From contig JBBIMP010000046.1 of NCBI GenBank assembly GCA_037444305.1, positions 1-38,276 on the forward strand: DNA of 38,276 bases. Reading direction: 5' to 3'. This stretch comes from JBBIMP01 sp037444305. Lineage in GTDB: Bacteria > Acidobacteriota > UBA6911. Position 1 is the stretch's first letter, and each line of letters begins with the position of its first letter. The notes under the pieces were generated by a model. That model was given only the letters and a program-made list of their open reading frames with translations. It searched no databases and was not told where the DNA came from. The translations under genes and the position numbers were made by a program. Positions 24,531 to 31,970 of this stretch are shown piece by piece.

Positions 24531-25385
24531 ATGGAAATTGTCAACCGCATCGTGCGCATGACCTCCATCAGCGCGAAGATCCTCTCGGGGGACATGAAGA
24601 TAGGACTTGTCTGCACGATGGGCGCGATTCACCCCGGCCACGTCAGTCTGATACAGGCCGCGCGCAAGATGGCAGACCTGGTGGTCGTGTCCATCTTTGT
24701 CAACCGGCTGCAGTTTCAGACCGACAAGGCCTTCGCCGAATACCCCCGGGACATTATGAAGGATGTGGACCTGCTGCGCCCCGAGGGTGTGGACTATGTT
24801 TTCACGCCGGTGGAGAAGGAAATGTACCCCGACGATTTCTCCAGTTTCGTGCAGGTCGACCGGTTCGGCGAAAAGCTCCCGGGCCTGGACCGCAACAGCC
24901 TCTTCCGGGGCATGACCACGAGCTACCTGAAGATGATCAACATCGTCCGGCCCTCGTTCGTCTTCCTGGGACAGAAGGACGGAATCCAGGGGGCGATACT
25001 GCGGAAGATGGTCCGCGATCTGAACATCGGCACGGAGGTGGTGGTCACGCCCGTGGTCCGGGATGCGTTGGGCCTGGCCTACGCCGCCCACAACTTCTTC
25101 CTCGACGAAGAGGAGCAGCAGGCTGCCTCGGTGATATTCAGAAGCCTCCAGGCTGCCGATAAGGCGGTCGGGGCGGGGGAGACAAGCACAAAGAGGTTGA
25201 TCGCCGAAATCCGGAATGTGATCTCCAGCGAGCCGCTGGCGGCGTTCGAGTACGCCGTGATCGCAGATCCCGATACGCTGGAACCCGTCAGCAAGATTCA
25301 GCGCAGCGCGCTGATCGGGGTTGGAGCACGGATCGGCGCTGCCACACTGAACGATTCACTGCTGGTCGAGCCGGCGGCAAAGTAA
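24531..25385 (+). CDS. panC: Pantothenate synthetase-like protein (divergent PanC)
   Basis: A 284-residue member of the pantoate-beta-alanine ligase family. It keeps TMGAIHPGH (both HxGH histidines, 34 and 37), the VSIFVN..QF strand (Asn58, Gln61) and GQKDGIQ (Lys149, Asp150, Gln153). Several usually invariant residues have changed: NPxQF is NRLQF, the pantoate/ATP segment ASRPGHFRG is LDRNSLFRG, and the KMSKS-like DGLAMSSRN is LGLAYAAHN, so the Ser-Ser-Arg triad (185-187) is Ala-Ala-His. It may have weak or altered activity. It lies 94 bp after the kinase and 17 bp before dacB. Confidence 0.82.
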   Translation: MEIVNRIVRMTSISAKILSGDMKIGLVCTMGAIHPGHVSLIQAARKMADLVVVSIFVNRLQFQTDKAFAEYPRDIMKDVDLLRPEGVDYVFTPVEKEMYPDDFSSFVQVDRFGEKLPGLDRNSLFRGMTTSYLKMINIVRPSFVFLGQKDGIQGAILRKMVRDLNIGTEVVVTPVVRDALGLAYAAHNFFLDEEEQQAASVIFRSLQAADKAVGAGETSTKRLIAEIRNVISSEPLAAFEYAVIADPDTLEPVSKIQRSALIGVGARIGAATLNDSLLVEPAAK

Positions 25386-25402
25386 CGAAGTCGGGTCTTG
25401 GC

Positions 25403-26926
25403 ATGAGTTTGCAGACACAATCCCGGATGCGCACCCGATTCCTCCGCTCTCGGAGTGCGCTCGGGTCGATCGGCCAGGCCCTGCTCGCCGCGGCGCTGCT
25501 TCTGGCCGCACCGGCCGGAGCGCCGGCTCAGTCCCCGGAAGAAATTCAGCCGAAGATCAACCAGCTTCTGAAGCGCGCAGGCATCCGGTCAACCGACTGG
25601 GGGATGGAAATCACCGACCCGGACAGCGGGCAGACCCTCGTTTCCGTCAATCCGGACAAACCCTTCCTGCCCGCCTCGGTAATCAAGGTCGTCACCACGG
25701 CCGCCGCCCTCGAAAAGCTCGGGCCCGAGTTTACCTTCCGCACTGGCGTCTACACCAACGGCGTGCTCAATCCGGACGGCACGCTGGAGGGCGACCTCAT
25801 CCTGGTCGGAAGGGGTGACCCGAACCTGGGGGACGGTACGGGGGAGCTGCTGACAAAACCGGCACTCGCCCTGCTTGCGGAAAATCTCGAAGCCCTGGGC
25901 CTGAGAAGGATCCAGGGGGACATAGTGGGGGACGACAGCTATTTCGATCACACGACGAAGGGGAAAGGGTGGACGGCGCGCGACCTGCGCCTGCCCTACG
26001 GCGCGCCCATCAGCGCACTCAGCTACAACAACAACGTGTTCTGGGTGCACGCCCGCCCCACCAAGGCAGGTCAACTGGTGCGGGTCAGCCTCGAGCCCTC
26101 GACCAGCTACTTCCGCATCCGCAACCTGGCGACGACGTCCAAGGCGCAGGCAAAGAAGACCATCGGCGCCAGGGTAACCCCGGGGACCAACCGGCTGGTC
26201 GTCTCCGGCATCCTGCCGGCCTCCAGGACCTACAGCGGCCACGTAATCGTGGAAAAGCCTGCCGAGGCGGTCGCGACGCTCTTCCAGGAGGAACTCCAGA
26301 AGAGGCACATCGCGGCCACCGGCAAGGTGAGGGTGATCCGCTGGGGCGACCTTGCGCCGGAGTCCCGGAACGAGTGGACCCCGCTCGCAGAGCACCAATC
26401 CCCGCCCTTGATCCGGGCACTGGAGATCATCAACAAAACGAGCGAAAACCTGCATGCGGAGATGCTCCTCAGGGTGCTGGGCGCAGAGTTCCGCGGCGCG
26501 GGCACCGACGAAGCCGGCCTGGAGGTTGTGCGCGAATTTCTGCTCGATGCCGGCATCGAGCAGGAAAAGGTGAGCCTGAGCGACGGCTCCGGCCTCTCGC
26601 GCGAAAACCTGTTGACGCCCCGCTTCCAGACTTCCCTCCTCCTCTTCCTCTCGTCGCGCCCCTACTTCAATCTCTTTCTGAACACGCTTGCGGTCAGCGG
26701 GACCGACGGCACACTTAAGAACCGCCTGACCTCGGAGCAGGTGAAGGGAGTGATCCACGCCAAGACCGGTACGCTGAACGGCGTGGCTACCCTGTCGGGC
26801 TTCATGACCACACAGTCCGGCCGCAACCTGGTCTTCAGCATATTCGCCAACAACGCGCGGACCTCCATCAACCGCATCCGCAGCACCATCGACGAGATCT
26901 GCGCCTTCCTGGTGCGCTTCTACTGA
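25403..26926 (+). CDS. dacB: D-alanyl-D-alanine carboxypeptidase/endopeptidase (PBP4, S13)
   Basis: A 507-residue periplasmic penicillin-binding protein trimming or cutting peptidoglycan cross-links. A signal peptide (about 20-43) is followed by the S13 motifs SVIK (S92-K95, nucleophile), SEN (347-349, in NKTSENLHAE) and KTG (454-456, in HAKTGTL). The insertion between the first two motifs matches the extra domains of PBP4. In-frame ATGs at 25403 and 25427 are both possible starts. Its stop overlaps the moaD start by one base (TGATG). Confidence 0.93.
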   Translation: MSLQTQSRMRTRFLRSRSALGSIGQALLAAALLLAAPAGAPAQSPEEIQPKINQLLKRAGIRSTDWGMEITDPDSGQTLVSVNPDKPFLPASVIKVVTTAAALEKLGPEFTFRTGVYTNGVLNPDGTLEGDLILVGRGDPNLGDGTGELLTKPALALLAENLEALGLRRIQGDIVGDDSYFDHTTKGKGWTARDLRLPYGAPISALSYNNNVFWVHARPTKAGQLVRVSLEPSTSYFRIRNLATTSKAQAKKTIGARVTPGTNRLVVSGILPASRTYSGHVIVEKPAEAVATLFQEELQKRHIAATGKVRVIRWGDLAPESRNEWTPLAEHQSPPLIRALEIINKTSENLHAEMLLRVLGAEFRGAGTDEAGLEVVREFLLDAGIEQEKVSLSDGSGLSRENLLTPRFQTSLLLFLSSRPYFNLFLNTLAVSGTDGTLKNRLTSEQVKGVIHAKTGTLNGVATLSGFMTTQSGRNLVFSIFANNARTSINRIRSTIDEICAFLVRFY

Positions 26927-27171
26927 TGAGCATCCGCGTCCTGTTTCACGCATCCCTGGCGGAGATCACGGGGTTGGCGGAAACCGAGGTCGAAGCCGGG
27001 GAGTTCGCCGACGTCGCTTCCATCTTTGCCCGCTTCCTCGCGGATCACCCGCGTTTGGCGGCGCACCGCGATTCGCTCCTCTACGCGGTCAACCGGGAGT
27101 TCGCCCAGCCCCAGACCAGGGTCGAGGATGGAGACGAGGTCGCCTTCCTGCCGCCCGTGAGCGGAGGCTGA
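26926..27171 (+). CDS. moaD: Molybdopterin synthase sulfur carrier subunit MoaD
   Basis: An 81-residue ubiquitin-like protein ending in the double glycine that is thiocarboxylated (VAFLPPVSGG). It supplies sulfur to MoaE in molybdopterin synthesis. The family strand VNREFAQPQTRVEDGDEVAFLPP is clear. It is coupled to dacB by a one-base overlap and to moaE by a one-base gap. Confidence 0.94.
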   Translation: MSIRVLFHASLAEITGLAETEVEAGEFADVASIFARFLADHPRLAAHRDSLLYAVNREFAQPQTRVEDGDEVAFLPPVSGG

Positions 27172-27172
27172 C

Positions 27173-27583
27173 GTGCACAGGCTCGTACGCGAAGCCATCG
27201 ACGTCCAGGCGCTGCGCAAAGCCATGGCCGACCCGGCAGACGGCGCAGTGGTGGTTTTCGAGGGGGTGGTGCGCGACCACGCTCGGGGAAAAACCGTGAC
27301 CCGGCTCGAATACCACGCCTATGAAAGCATGGCGCTGAAAAAGCTGGGCGAACTCTGCGATGAGGCGCGCGCCCGGTTCGCGATCCGCGACATCGCGATC
27401 GAGCACCGCCTGGGGATGCTTAGGCCCGGGGAGTGCAGCGTCGCCATCGTGGTGGCTTCGGCCCACAGGGCGGCGGCTTTCGATGCCGTGCGTTTTGCCA
27501 TCGACACGCTCAAGCAGATCGTCCCTATCTGGAAGAGGGAATTCTACGAAGACGGCGCAGTCTGGATCGAAGGCGGCAACTGA
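27173..27583 (+). CDS. moaE: Molybdopterin synthase catalytic subunit MoaE
   Basis: A 136-residue protein that, with MoaD, converts cyclic pyranopterin monophosphate to molybdopterin. Signatures are GAVVVFEGVVRDHARGK, LEYHAYESMA, IEHRLGMLRPGE and the active-site lysines K114 and K121 in DTLKQIVPIWKREFYEDG. It starts with GTG one base after the moaD stop. Other cofactor genes (moaA, moaC, moeA) are not in the window. Confidence 0.95.
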   Translation: MHRLVREAIDVQALRKAMADPADGAVVVFEGVVRDHARGKTVTRLEYHAYESMALKKLGELCDEARARFAIRDIAIEHRLGMLRPGECSVAIVVASAHRAAAFDAVRFAIDTLKQIVPIWKREFYEDGAVWIEGGN

Positions 27584-27655
27584 GCGCAGTGCCGCCTCCT
27601 TCCCCTGACCCGGATTGCTCATAAATCGGGCGACTGCAGGCCTCCTGGGACGCGG

Positions 27656-29041
27656 ATGAACGCCGACAAACAAACAGGCAACCGGACCGAATCCGCCGGC
27701 AAGGCATCTGCCGGCACGCCGGAACGGCGCGTGGAGGGGGAAAAAAGGCTTTTTCATGGCTGGATTCTGGTTGCCGTCGCCTGGATTTGTTACGGCTTTG
27801 GGATCGCGCCCGGCTACTACAGCTGGGGCGCCTTTTCGAAGGAGATGATCGGGGAGTTCCACCTGTCCCGGACCGCCTTCAACTCGGTCTGGGGGCTCTA
27901 CACTTTCCTGCAGAGCGCCATCGGCCCCCTGGCGGGCCTGGCGATTGCCCGTTGGGGCGTGCGCAACACCATGGTCGCGGGCTCACTGGCTGCCGCCCTC
28001 GGGTTTTTCTGGCTGAGCCAATCCAAGTCCCTGGCGGAATGCTACCTCGGGTTTGCCGTCCTCGGCGGCGCCGGCATCGGACTTTCGACCTTTCTCCCCA
28101 CGCAGACACTCGCCCAGAACTGGTTCATCCGCCGGCGGGGGCTCGCCATCGGCATCATCATGACCGCCGGCGGGATAGTGGGCCTGGCGGTGCCGCTCTT
28201 CGACGCGTGGATCCTGGAGCGCGGCAGCTGGCGTCAGGGTTGGCTGATCATCGGATTCACCTCCGCAGCCGTGGCGTTGCTCGCCGCCTGGATGATCCGG
28301 GACACCCCCGAGCAGATGGATCTGCGGCCCGACGGTGCCCACCCGGTCGGATCGCCGCAGGGGGTCTCCGCGGTGACCTCACCGGCCGAACCCGAGTGGA
28401 CAGCTGCTGCGGCCATTCGGACAATGCCCTTTCTGCTCGTAACAGCCGGCAGCATAGCTTACACCGTGCCCTGGGCCGTCCTGGCGGGAAACGGGCGACT
28501 TCACCTCGAACAGCAGGGGTATACGACAGCGGCAGCAGCGGCGCTGATCTCGTTCATGATCCTGGTCAGCGTCCCGGGCCGTCTCGGGGGCGCTCTCTGC
28601 GACCGGTGGCCGGCTCAGAAGGTCCTCGCTCTGGCGCTCGTGCTCGAAGGCGCCGGCACGCTGCTGCTCCTTCCCGCGGCGGAGGCCGCGGTTTCCTACG
28701 CAGGGGTGACGCTGATCGGCCTGGGATTTGGAACCGCCTACAGCAGCGTTCCCGCCGTGCTTTCATCCTTTTTCGGACGCCGGGCCTTTGCCACGACCTC
28801 GGGCACAAGGCACCTCATCGGCGCCTGCGTGCTCCTGGCCGCATCCCCCTTGGCCGGATGGACCTACGACCGGACCGGATCCTATGACGCGGCCCTAACA
28901 GGTCTGGCTGCCGTGGCTTTTCTCGGTTCCCTGGCTGCACTGCTCGCCCGCGCCCCTGGCCGAGGAGTCTCGTTTCGGGTTAGTGGTTGCGCAAACAGAG
29001 CCGCGAACGACAGTGAGCGGTCGGGTCACATAGTCAAGTAA
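27656..29041 (+). CDS. Major facilitator superfamily transporter
   Basis: A 461-residue secondary transporter with about 12 hydrophobic helices in two halves. The opening RLFHGWILVAVAWICYGFGIAPGYYSWG and the motif-A-like loop (ARWGVRNTMVAGS) resemble monocarboxylate/oxalate-formate-type MFS carriers; the substrate is unknown. The first 30 residues are hydrophilic. The final 14-15 residues (NRAANDSERSGHIVK) and the stop codon come from a 92-bp repeat, so the original C-terminus was probably replaced or lost. Confidence 0.85.
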   Translation: MNADKQTGNRTESAGKASAGTPERRVEGEKRLFHGWILVAVAWICYGFGIAPGYYSWGAFSKEMIGEFHLSRTAFNSVWGLYTFLQSAIGPLAGLAIARWGVRNTMVAGSLAAALGFFWLSQSKSLAECYLGFAVLGGAGIGLSTFLPTQTLAQNWFIRRRGLAIGIIMTAGGIVGLAVPLFDAWILERGSWRQGWLIIGFTSAAVALLAAWMIRDTPEQMDLRPDGAHPVGSPQGVSAVTSPAEPEWTAAAAIRTMPFLLVTAGSIAYTVPWAVLAGNGRLHLEQQGYTTAAAAALISFMILVSVPGRLGGALCDRWPAQKVLALALVLEGAGTLLLLPAAEAAVSYAGVTLIGLGFGTAYSSVPAVLSSFFGRRAFATTSGTRHLIGACVLLAASPLAGWTYDRTGSYDAALTGLAAVAFLGSLAALLARAPGRGVSFRVSGCANRAANDSERSGHIVK

Positions 29042-29089
29042 CGCCACCCGTCGCTGCCGCTCCGGGCTCCGTTGACTCCCGGCCGGCAA
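28998..29089. repeat. 92-bp direct repeat, copy 1
   Basis: A 92-bp sequence, starting GAGCCGCGAACGACAG and ending TCCCGGCCGGCAA, is repeated exactly at 29135-29226. The flank before it is also loosely similar in the two copies (GTGGTTGCGCAAAC against GTGATTTGTGTAAAC). This copy covers the 3' end and stop codon of the MFS gene. It is probably a dispersed element of the genome; no transposase is nearby. Confidence 0.85.
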
Positions 29090-29134
29090 GCTGGATGGAG
29101 TCGCCTCGCACCTCGTGGGTGATTTGTGTAAACC

Positions 29135-29226
29135 GAGCCGCGAACGACAGTGAGCGGTCGGGTCACATAGTCAAGTAACGCCACCCGTCGCTGCCGCTCC
29201 GGGCTCCGTTGACTCCCGGCCGGCAA
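29135..29226. repeat. 92-bp direct repeat, copy 2
   Basis: Exact second copy of 28998-29089, after a 45-bp spacer. It lies in the 292-bp gap between the MFS gene and recR; apart from the two repeats I see no gene in that gap. Confidence 0.85.
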
Positions 29227-29333
29227 ACAGGGTCAGACAATAGAGCGGCATTGAAGCCCTGGTGGGATTATCTTCTCACGCGGGAGTAGCCTTGCGGGTT
29301 TGAAGTAGCGGACAGGATCCCGGTCGGCGGCAA

Positions 29334-29936
29334 TCAGACTATTTCGCGCCGGCCCTCGAGGGCCTTGGTCATGGTGACTTCGTCGGCAAACTCGAGGTCG
29401 CTCCCCACCGGCACGCCAAGGGCGATCCGGGTGACCTTCACGCCCAGGGGCTTGAGCAGCTTCGAGAGGTAGATGGCGGTCGCCTCCCCTTCCACGTTGG
29501 GATTGGTCGCGACGATGATCTCCTTCACGCTGCCCTCCCGCAGGCGCTCGAGCAGGTTCTTGAGTTTCAGGTGCTCCGGTCCGATGCCGCCGATCGGGGA
29601 GAGCGCCCCGTGGAGCACGTGGTACTGCCCCTGGTATTCCCGGGTCTTTTCGATCGGCAGGATGTCGTTCGGCTCTTCGACGACGCAGATCACGTCCTTC
29701 GACCGCGACGGGCTGGAGCAATATCGGCAGGGATCGCGATCCGAAAAGTTGTTGCACTTCGAGCAGTAGCCGATCTTGTCCTTCACTTCGAGGATTGCCC
29801 GGCTGAGCCGCTCGGCATCCTCGCGCGGCCGCCGCAGCACCGAGTAGGCTAGACGCTGCGCCGTCTTCTGCCCGATCCCGGGCAGCTTGCGGAATTCCTC
29901 CACCAGTCGTTCGATCGGCTCCGCGAAGTCGCTCAT
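29334..29936 (-). CDS. recR: Recombination protein RecR
   Basis: A 200-residue DNA-repair protein acting with RecF/RecO to load RecA at gaps. The helix-hairpin-helix (FRKLPGIGQKTAQRLAY), four zinc-binding cysteines (C58, C61, C70, C73), a Toprim domain (VICVVEEPNDILPIEKT...LSPIGGIGPE) and the C-terminal GVPVGSDLEFADEVT are all present. Its ATG overlaps the dnaX stop by one base (TGATG); dnaX-recR is a conserved pair. Confidence 0.97.
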   Translation of the reverse strand: MSDFAEPIERLVEEFRKLPGIGQKTAQRLAYSVLRRPREDAERLSRAILEVKDKIGYCSKCNNFSDRDPCRYCSSPSRSKDVICVVEEPNDILPIEKTREYQGQYHVLHGALSPIGGIGPEHLKLKNLLERLREGSVKEIIVATNPNVEGEATAIYLSKLLKPLGVKVTRIALGVPVGSDLEFADEVTMTKALEGRREIV

Positions 29937-31549
29937 CAGTCTATCTTCTCAGCCTTGACCGGTCCCGGGAAAAGTTCGAGGAACGACCGGACCGCAGGGT
30001 CCTGTTTCGCCCGCTCGAGGAGTTCGTCACCGGAGGGGGCCGAAGATGCCGGCCCGGCATTCTTCGGAGGTTTCGCCGGGCCGCTCCCCGAATGGGCGAT
30101 AAAACGCACTCTCACCGTTCGACCCGCAACTTGGGAGGCGGCGGCCGTAATGAGCGCAAGGTTGTCCTTGATCTGGCGGCGGACGAAGTCGTTGTCCTGT
30201 TCCAGTTCGATGGTCACCACGTCCTCCTCCAGCCGCGCTCCCAGGAAGGAATGCAGGACCGGGGCCAGCGATTCCTTTTTGACGGCGGCGGCGATGTCGA
30301 GCAGGAATCTGCGGGCGTTGGGCTGCACAGCCGGCTCCGGCGAGGGCTGGTCTGCGGGAGGGGCCGCGGGCCTGGAGGCCGGAGGCGCAGGGGAGACCGG
30401 TGCGGCCCCGCCGCGAACCAGTTGCCGGAAATCCTCCACCAGATCCTCGAGCGCGCGGAGTCTCGAAAGGTGCGCGATCTCGATCAGCCCCATCTCCAGG
30501 TGAAACCGCAGCTGGGTGGCGTTCTTCAGCCCCGCTTCGATTCCGATCAGGGCATCGAACATCCGCAGCAGATCCTCGCGCGAGAAGAGCCCCGCCTGTT
30601 CCTCCAGCTCAGGCACAAGGCTTTCCGGCACCCCCAGGATTGCGGCCTCGCCTGCACCCGACTTGACCACCATGAGATCGCGGAACCGCGCCAGCAGGCG
30701 CCGGGCGAAATTCTGCAGGTCCTGCCCCGTCTCCACGAGCCGTCCGACGATTTTGAGCAGGGTCTCCGCGTCGTTTCCGGCAATGGCCTTGACCGTCTCG
30801 CCGAGAACGGCGGGCTCCACGAGCCCGAGAAGCATGGCGACGTCCTCGTCTCTGACGGTCTTGCCGCTGAAAGCGATCACCTGGTCGAGGGCAGACATGG
30901 CATCCCGCATGCTCCCGCCGCTGGAATAGACGATCTGCTCCAGCGAGCGTTTGCTGATTTGAAACTCCTCCGCATCCGCGATGAAGCGCAGGCGCTCCTC
31001 GATCAACGGGTAGGGGATCAGCTTGAAGCTGTGCTGCTGGCAGCGGGAGAGGATCGTGGCAGGAATCTTGTGGTATTCGGTCGTCGCCATGATGAAAACC
31101 ACGTGCGGCGGCGGCTCCTCGAGCGTCTTCAGCAGGGCATTGAAGGCCGAGTTGCTGAGCATGTGGATTTCATCGATGATGTAGATCTTGTTCCGGTCGC
31201 GCGCAGGGCGGTACTGCAGCTCCTCTATGAGGTTGCGGACGTTGTCGACGCCCGTATTCGAGGCCGCGTCGATTTCCAGCACGTCCATGCAGTTGCCGGC
31301 GGCTATCTCGGCGCACGCGACGCACCGGCTGCAGGGCTCTCCCGGCGCACCCTCGTGGCAGTTCAGCGCCTTGGCCAGCAACCGGGCGGTAGTGGTCTTT
31401 CCGCTGCCCCGCGGCCCGGAAAAGAGAAACGCGTGCGCGACGCGCCCGCTCTGCAGCGCGTTCAGCAGGGTGCGGGAAACGTGCTCCTGCCCTACGAGGT
31501 CACTGAAATTCTGCGGGCGCCACTTCCGGGCCAGGACTTGATATTGCAT
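29936..31549 (-). CDS. dnaX: DNA polymerase III subunit gamma/tau
   Basis: A 537-residue AAA+ clamp-loader subunit. Walker A is GPRGSGKT (45-52), the zinc module is C64, C73, C76, C79, Walker B is DEIHML, and the sensor motif is LSRCQQH. The collar region is followed by a Pro/Ala-rich linker (about 365-395) and a C-terminal tau-like domain. I saw no A-AAA-AAG slippery heptamer, so no programmed frameshift product is proposed. The start at 31549 gives the conserved MQYQVLARKWRPQ N-terminus. It lies just downstream of the SRP RNA gene. Confidence 0.96.
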   Translation of the reverse strand: MQYQVLARKWRPQNFSDLVGQEHVSRTLLNALQSGRVAHAFLFSGPRGSGKTTTARLLAKALNCHEGAPGEPCSRCVACAEIAAGNCMDVLEIDAASNTGVDNVRNLIEELQYRPARDRNKIYIIDEIHMLSNSAFNALLKTLEEPPPHVVFIMATTEYHKIPATILSRCQQHSFKLIPYPLIEERLRFIADAEEFQISKRSLEQIVYSSGGSMRDAMSALDQVIAFSGKTVRDEDVAMLLGLVEPAVLGETVKAIAGNDAETLLKIVGRLVETGQDLQNFARRLLARFRDLMVVKSGAGEAAILGVPESLVPELEEQAGLFSREDLLRMFDALIGIEAGLKNATQLRFHLEMGLIEIAHLSRLRALEDLVEDFRQLVRGGAAPVSPAPPASRPAAPPADQPSPEPAVQPNARRFLLDIAAAVKKESLAPVLHSFLGARLEEDVVTIELEQDNDFVRRQIKDNLALITAAASQVAGRTVRVRFIAHSGSGPAKPPKNAGPASSAPSGDELLERAKQDPAVRSFLELFPGPVKAEKID

Positions 31550-31562
31550 AGGAAAAGGGGTC

Positions 31563-31663
31563 GAGCCCCGGGTGGCCTGCGGCACATATAACGATCCTCT
31601 TAATGCTGCTTCCTTCCGGACCTGACATGGTTCGAGGGTTATATTGCACAGGGCCCGGGGCCC
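31563..31663 (-). ncRNA. ffs: Signal recognition particle RNA (small bacterial type, 4.5S-like)
   Basis: On the minus strand the invariant SRP domain IV core GTCAGGTCCGGAAGGAAGC is present, with the GGAA tetraloop. The flanks pair as a long hairpin: CCTC with GAGG, ATATAAC with GTTATAT, and GGGCCCCGGG at the 5' end with CCCGGGGCTC at the 3' end. Length is about 100 nt; the ends are set by this pairing. It binds Ffh for co-translational membrane targeting. It lies 13 bp before dnaX, a common arrangement. Confidence 0.95.
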
Positions 31664-31692
31664 GGCACTGGTAGGTTTCCTACCGAGGCATC

Positions 31693-31721
31693 ATCTTAAG
31701 GCATCGCGCGCACACTGACAA
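31693..31721 (-). promoter_or_regulatory. Sigma-70-like promoter for SRP RNA (and dnaX-recR)
   Basis: On the minus strand TTGTCA (31721-31716, 5 of 6) and TAAGAT (31698-31693, 4 of 6) are 17 bp apart. Transcription would begin near 31686, about 20 nt before the long SRP stem. A small perfect hairpin GGTAGG-AAA-CCTACC (31684-31670) would then form the 5' end of the primary transcript. Confidence 0.6.
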
Positions 31722-31732
31722 GGTGAGTTTTC

Positions 31733-31784
31733 CCGCGAAACGCAAGTGGAGAGCAGGACGGCAACCGTCAAAAGCGTTTCGCGG
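31733..31784. other. Inverted repeat in the ffs / S9 peptidase intergenic region
   Basis: CCGCGAAACGC (31733-31743) and its exact complement (31774-31784) are separated by 30 bp. It may be a transcript hairpin or a protein-binding site. The remainder of 31722-31970, between the divergent ffs and peptidase genes, contains no gene I can support. Confidence 0.35.
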
Positions 31785-31970
31785 AGGCACAACGAGAAGC
31801 CCGAGGGCTCAGGGAGCAAGACTGACAGCGAACCAAGATCCTTAATCCTTAGGAGGTTGACCCTGCGCACTCGGGCTCGCTGCTCGATAATTGTGGCGAC
31901 GGGGGCGCGACAGGAATAGAATCACGGCGCTCAACCAGGCTTTCACCCTTAGCTTCACCACGGAGGACTC

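Noticed and set aside
29936..31549. Programmed frameshift in dnaX giving a separate gamma subunit
   Set aside because: No A-AAA-AAG heptamer was found; the nearest A run (GTC AAA AAG GAA) does not fit the slippery pattern.
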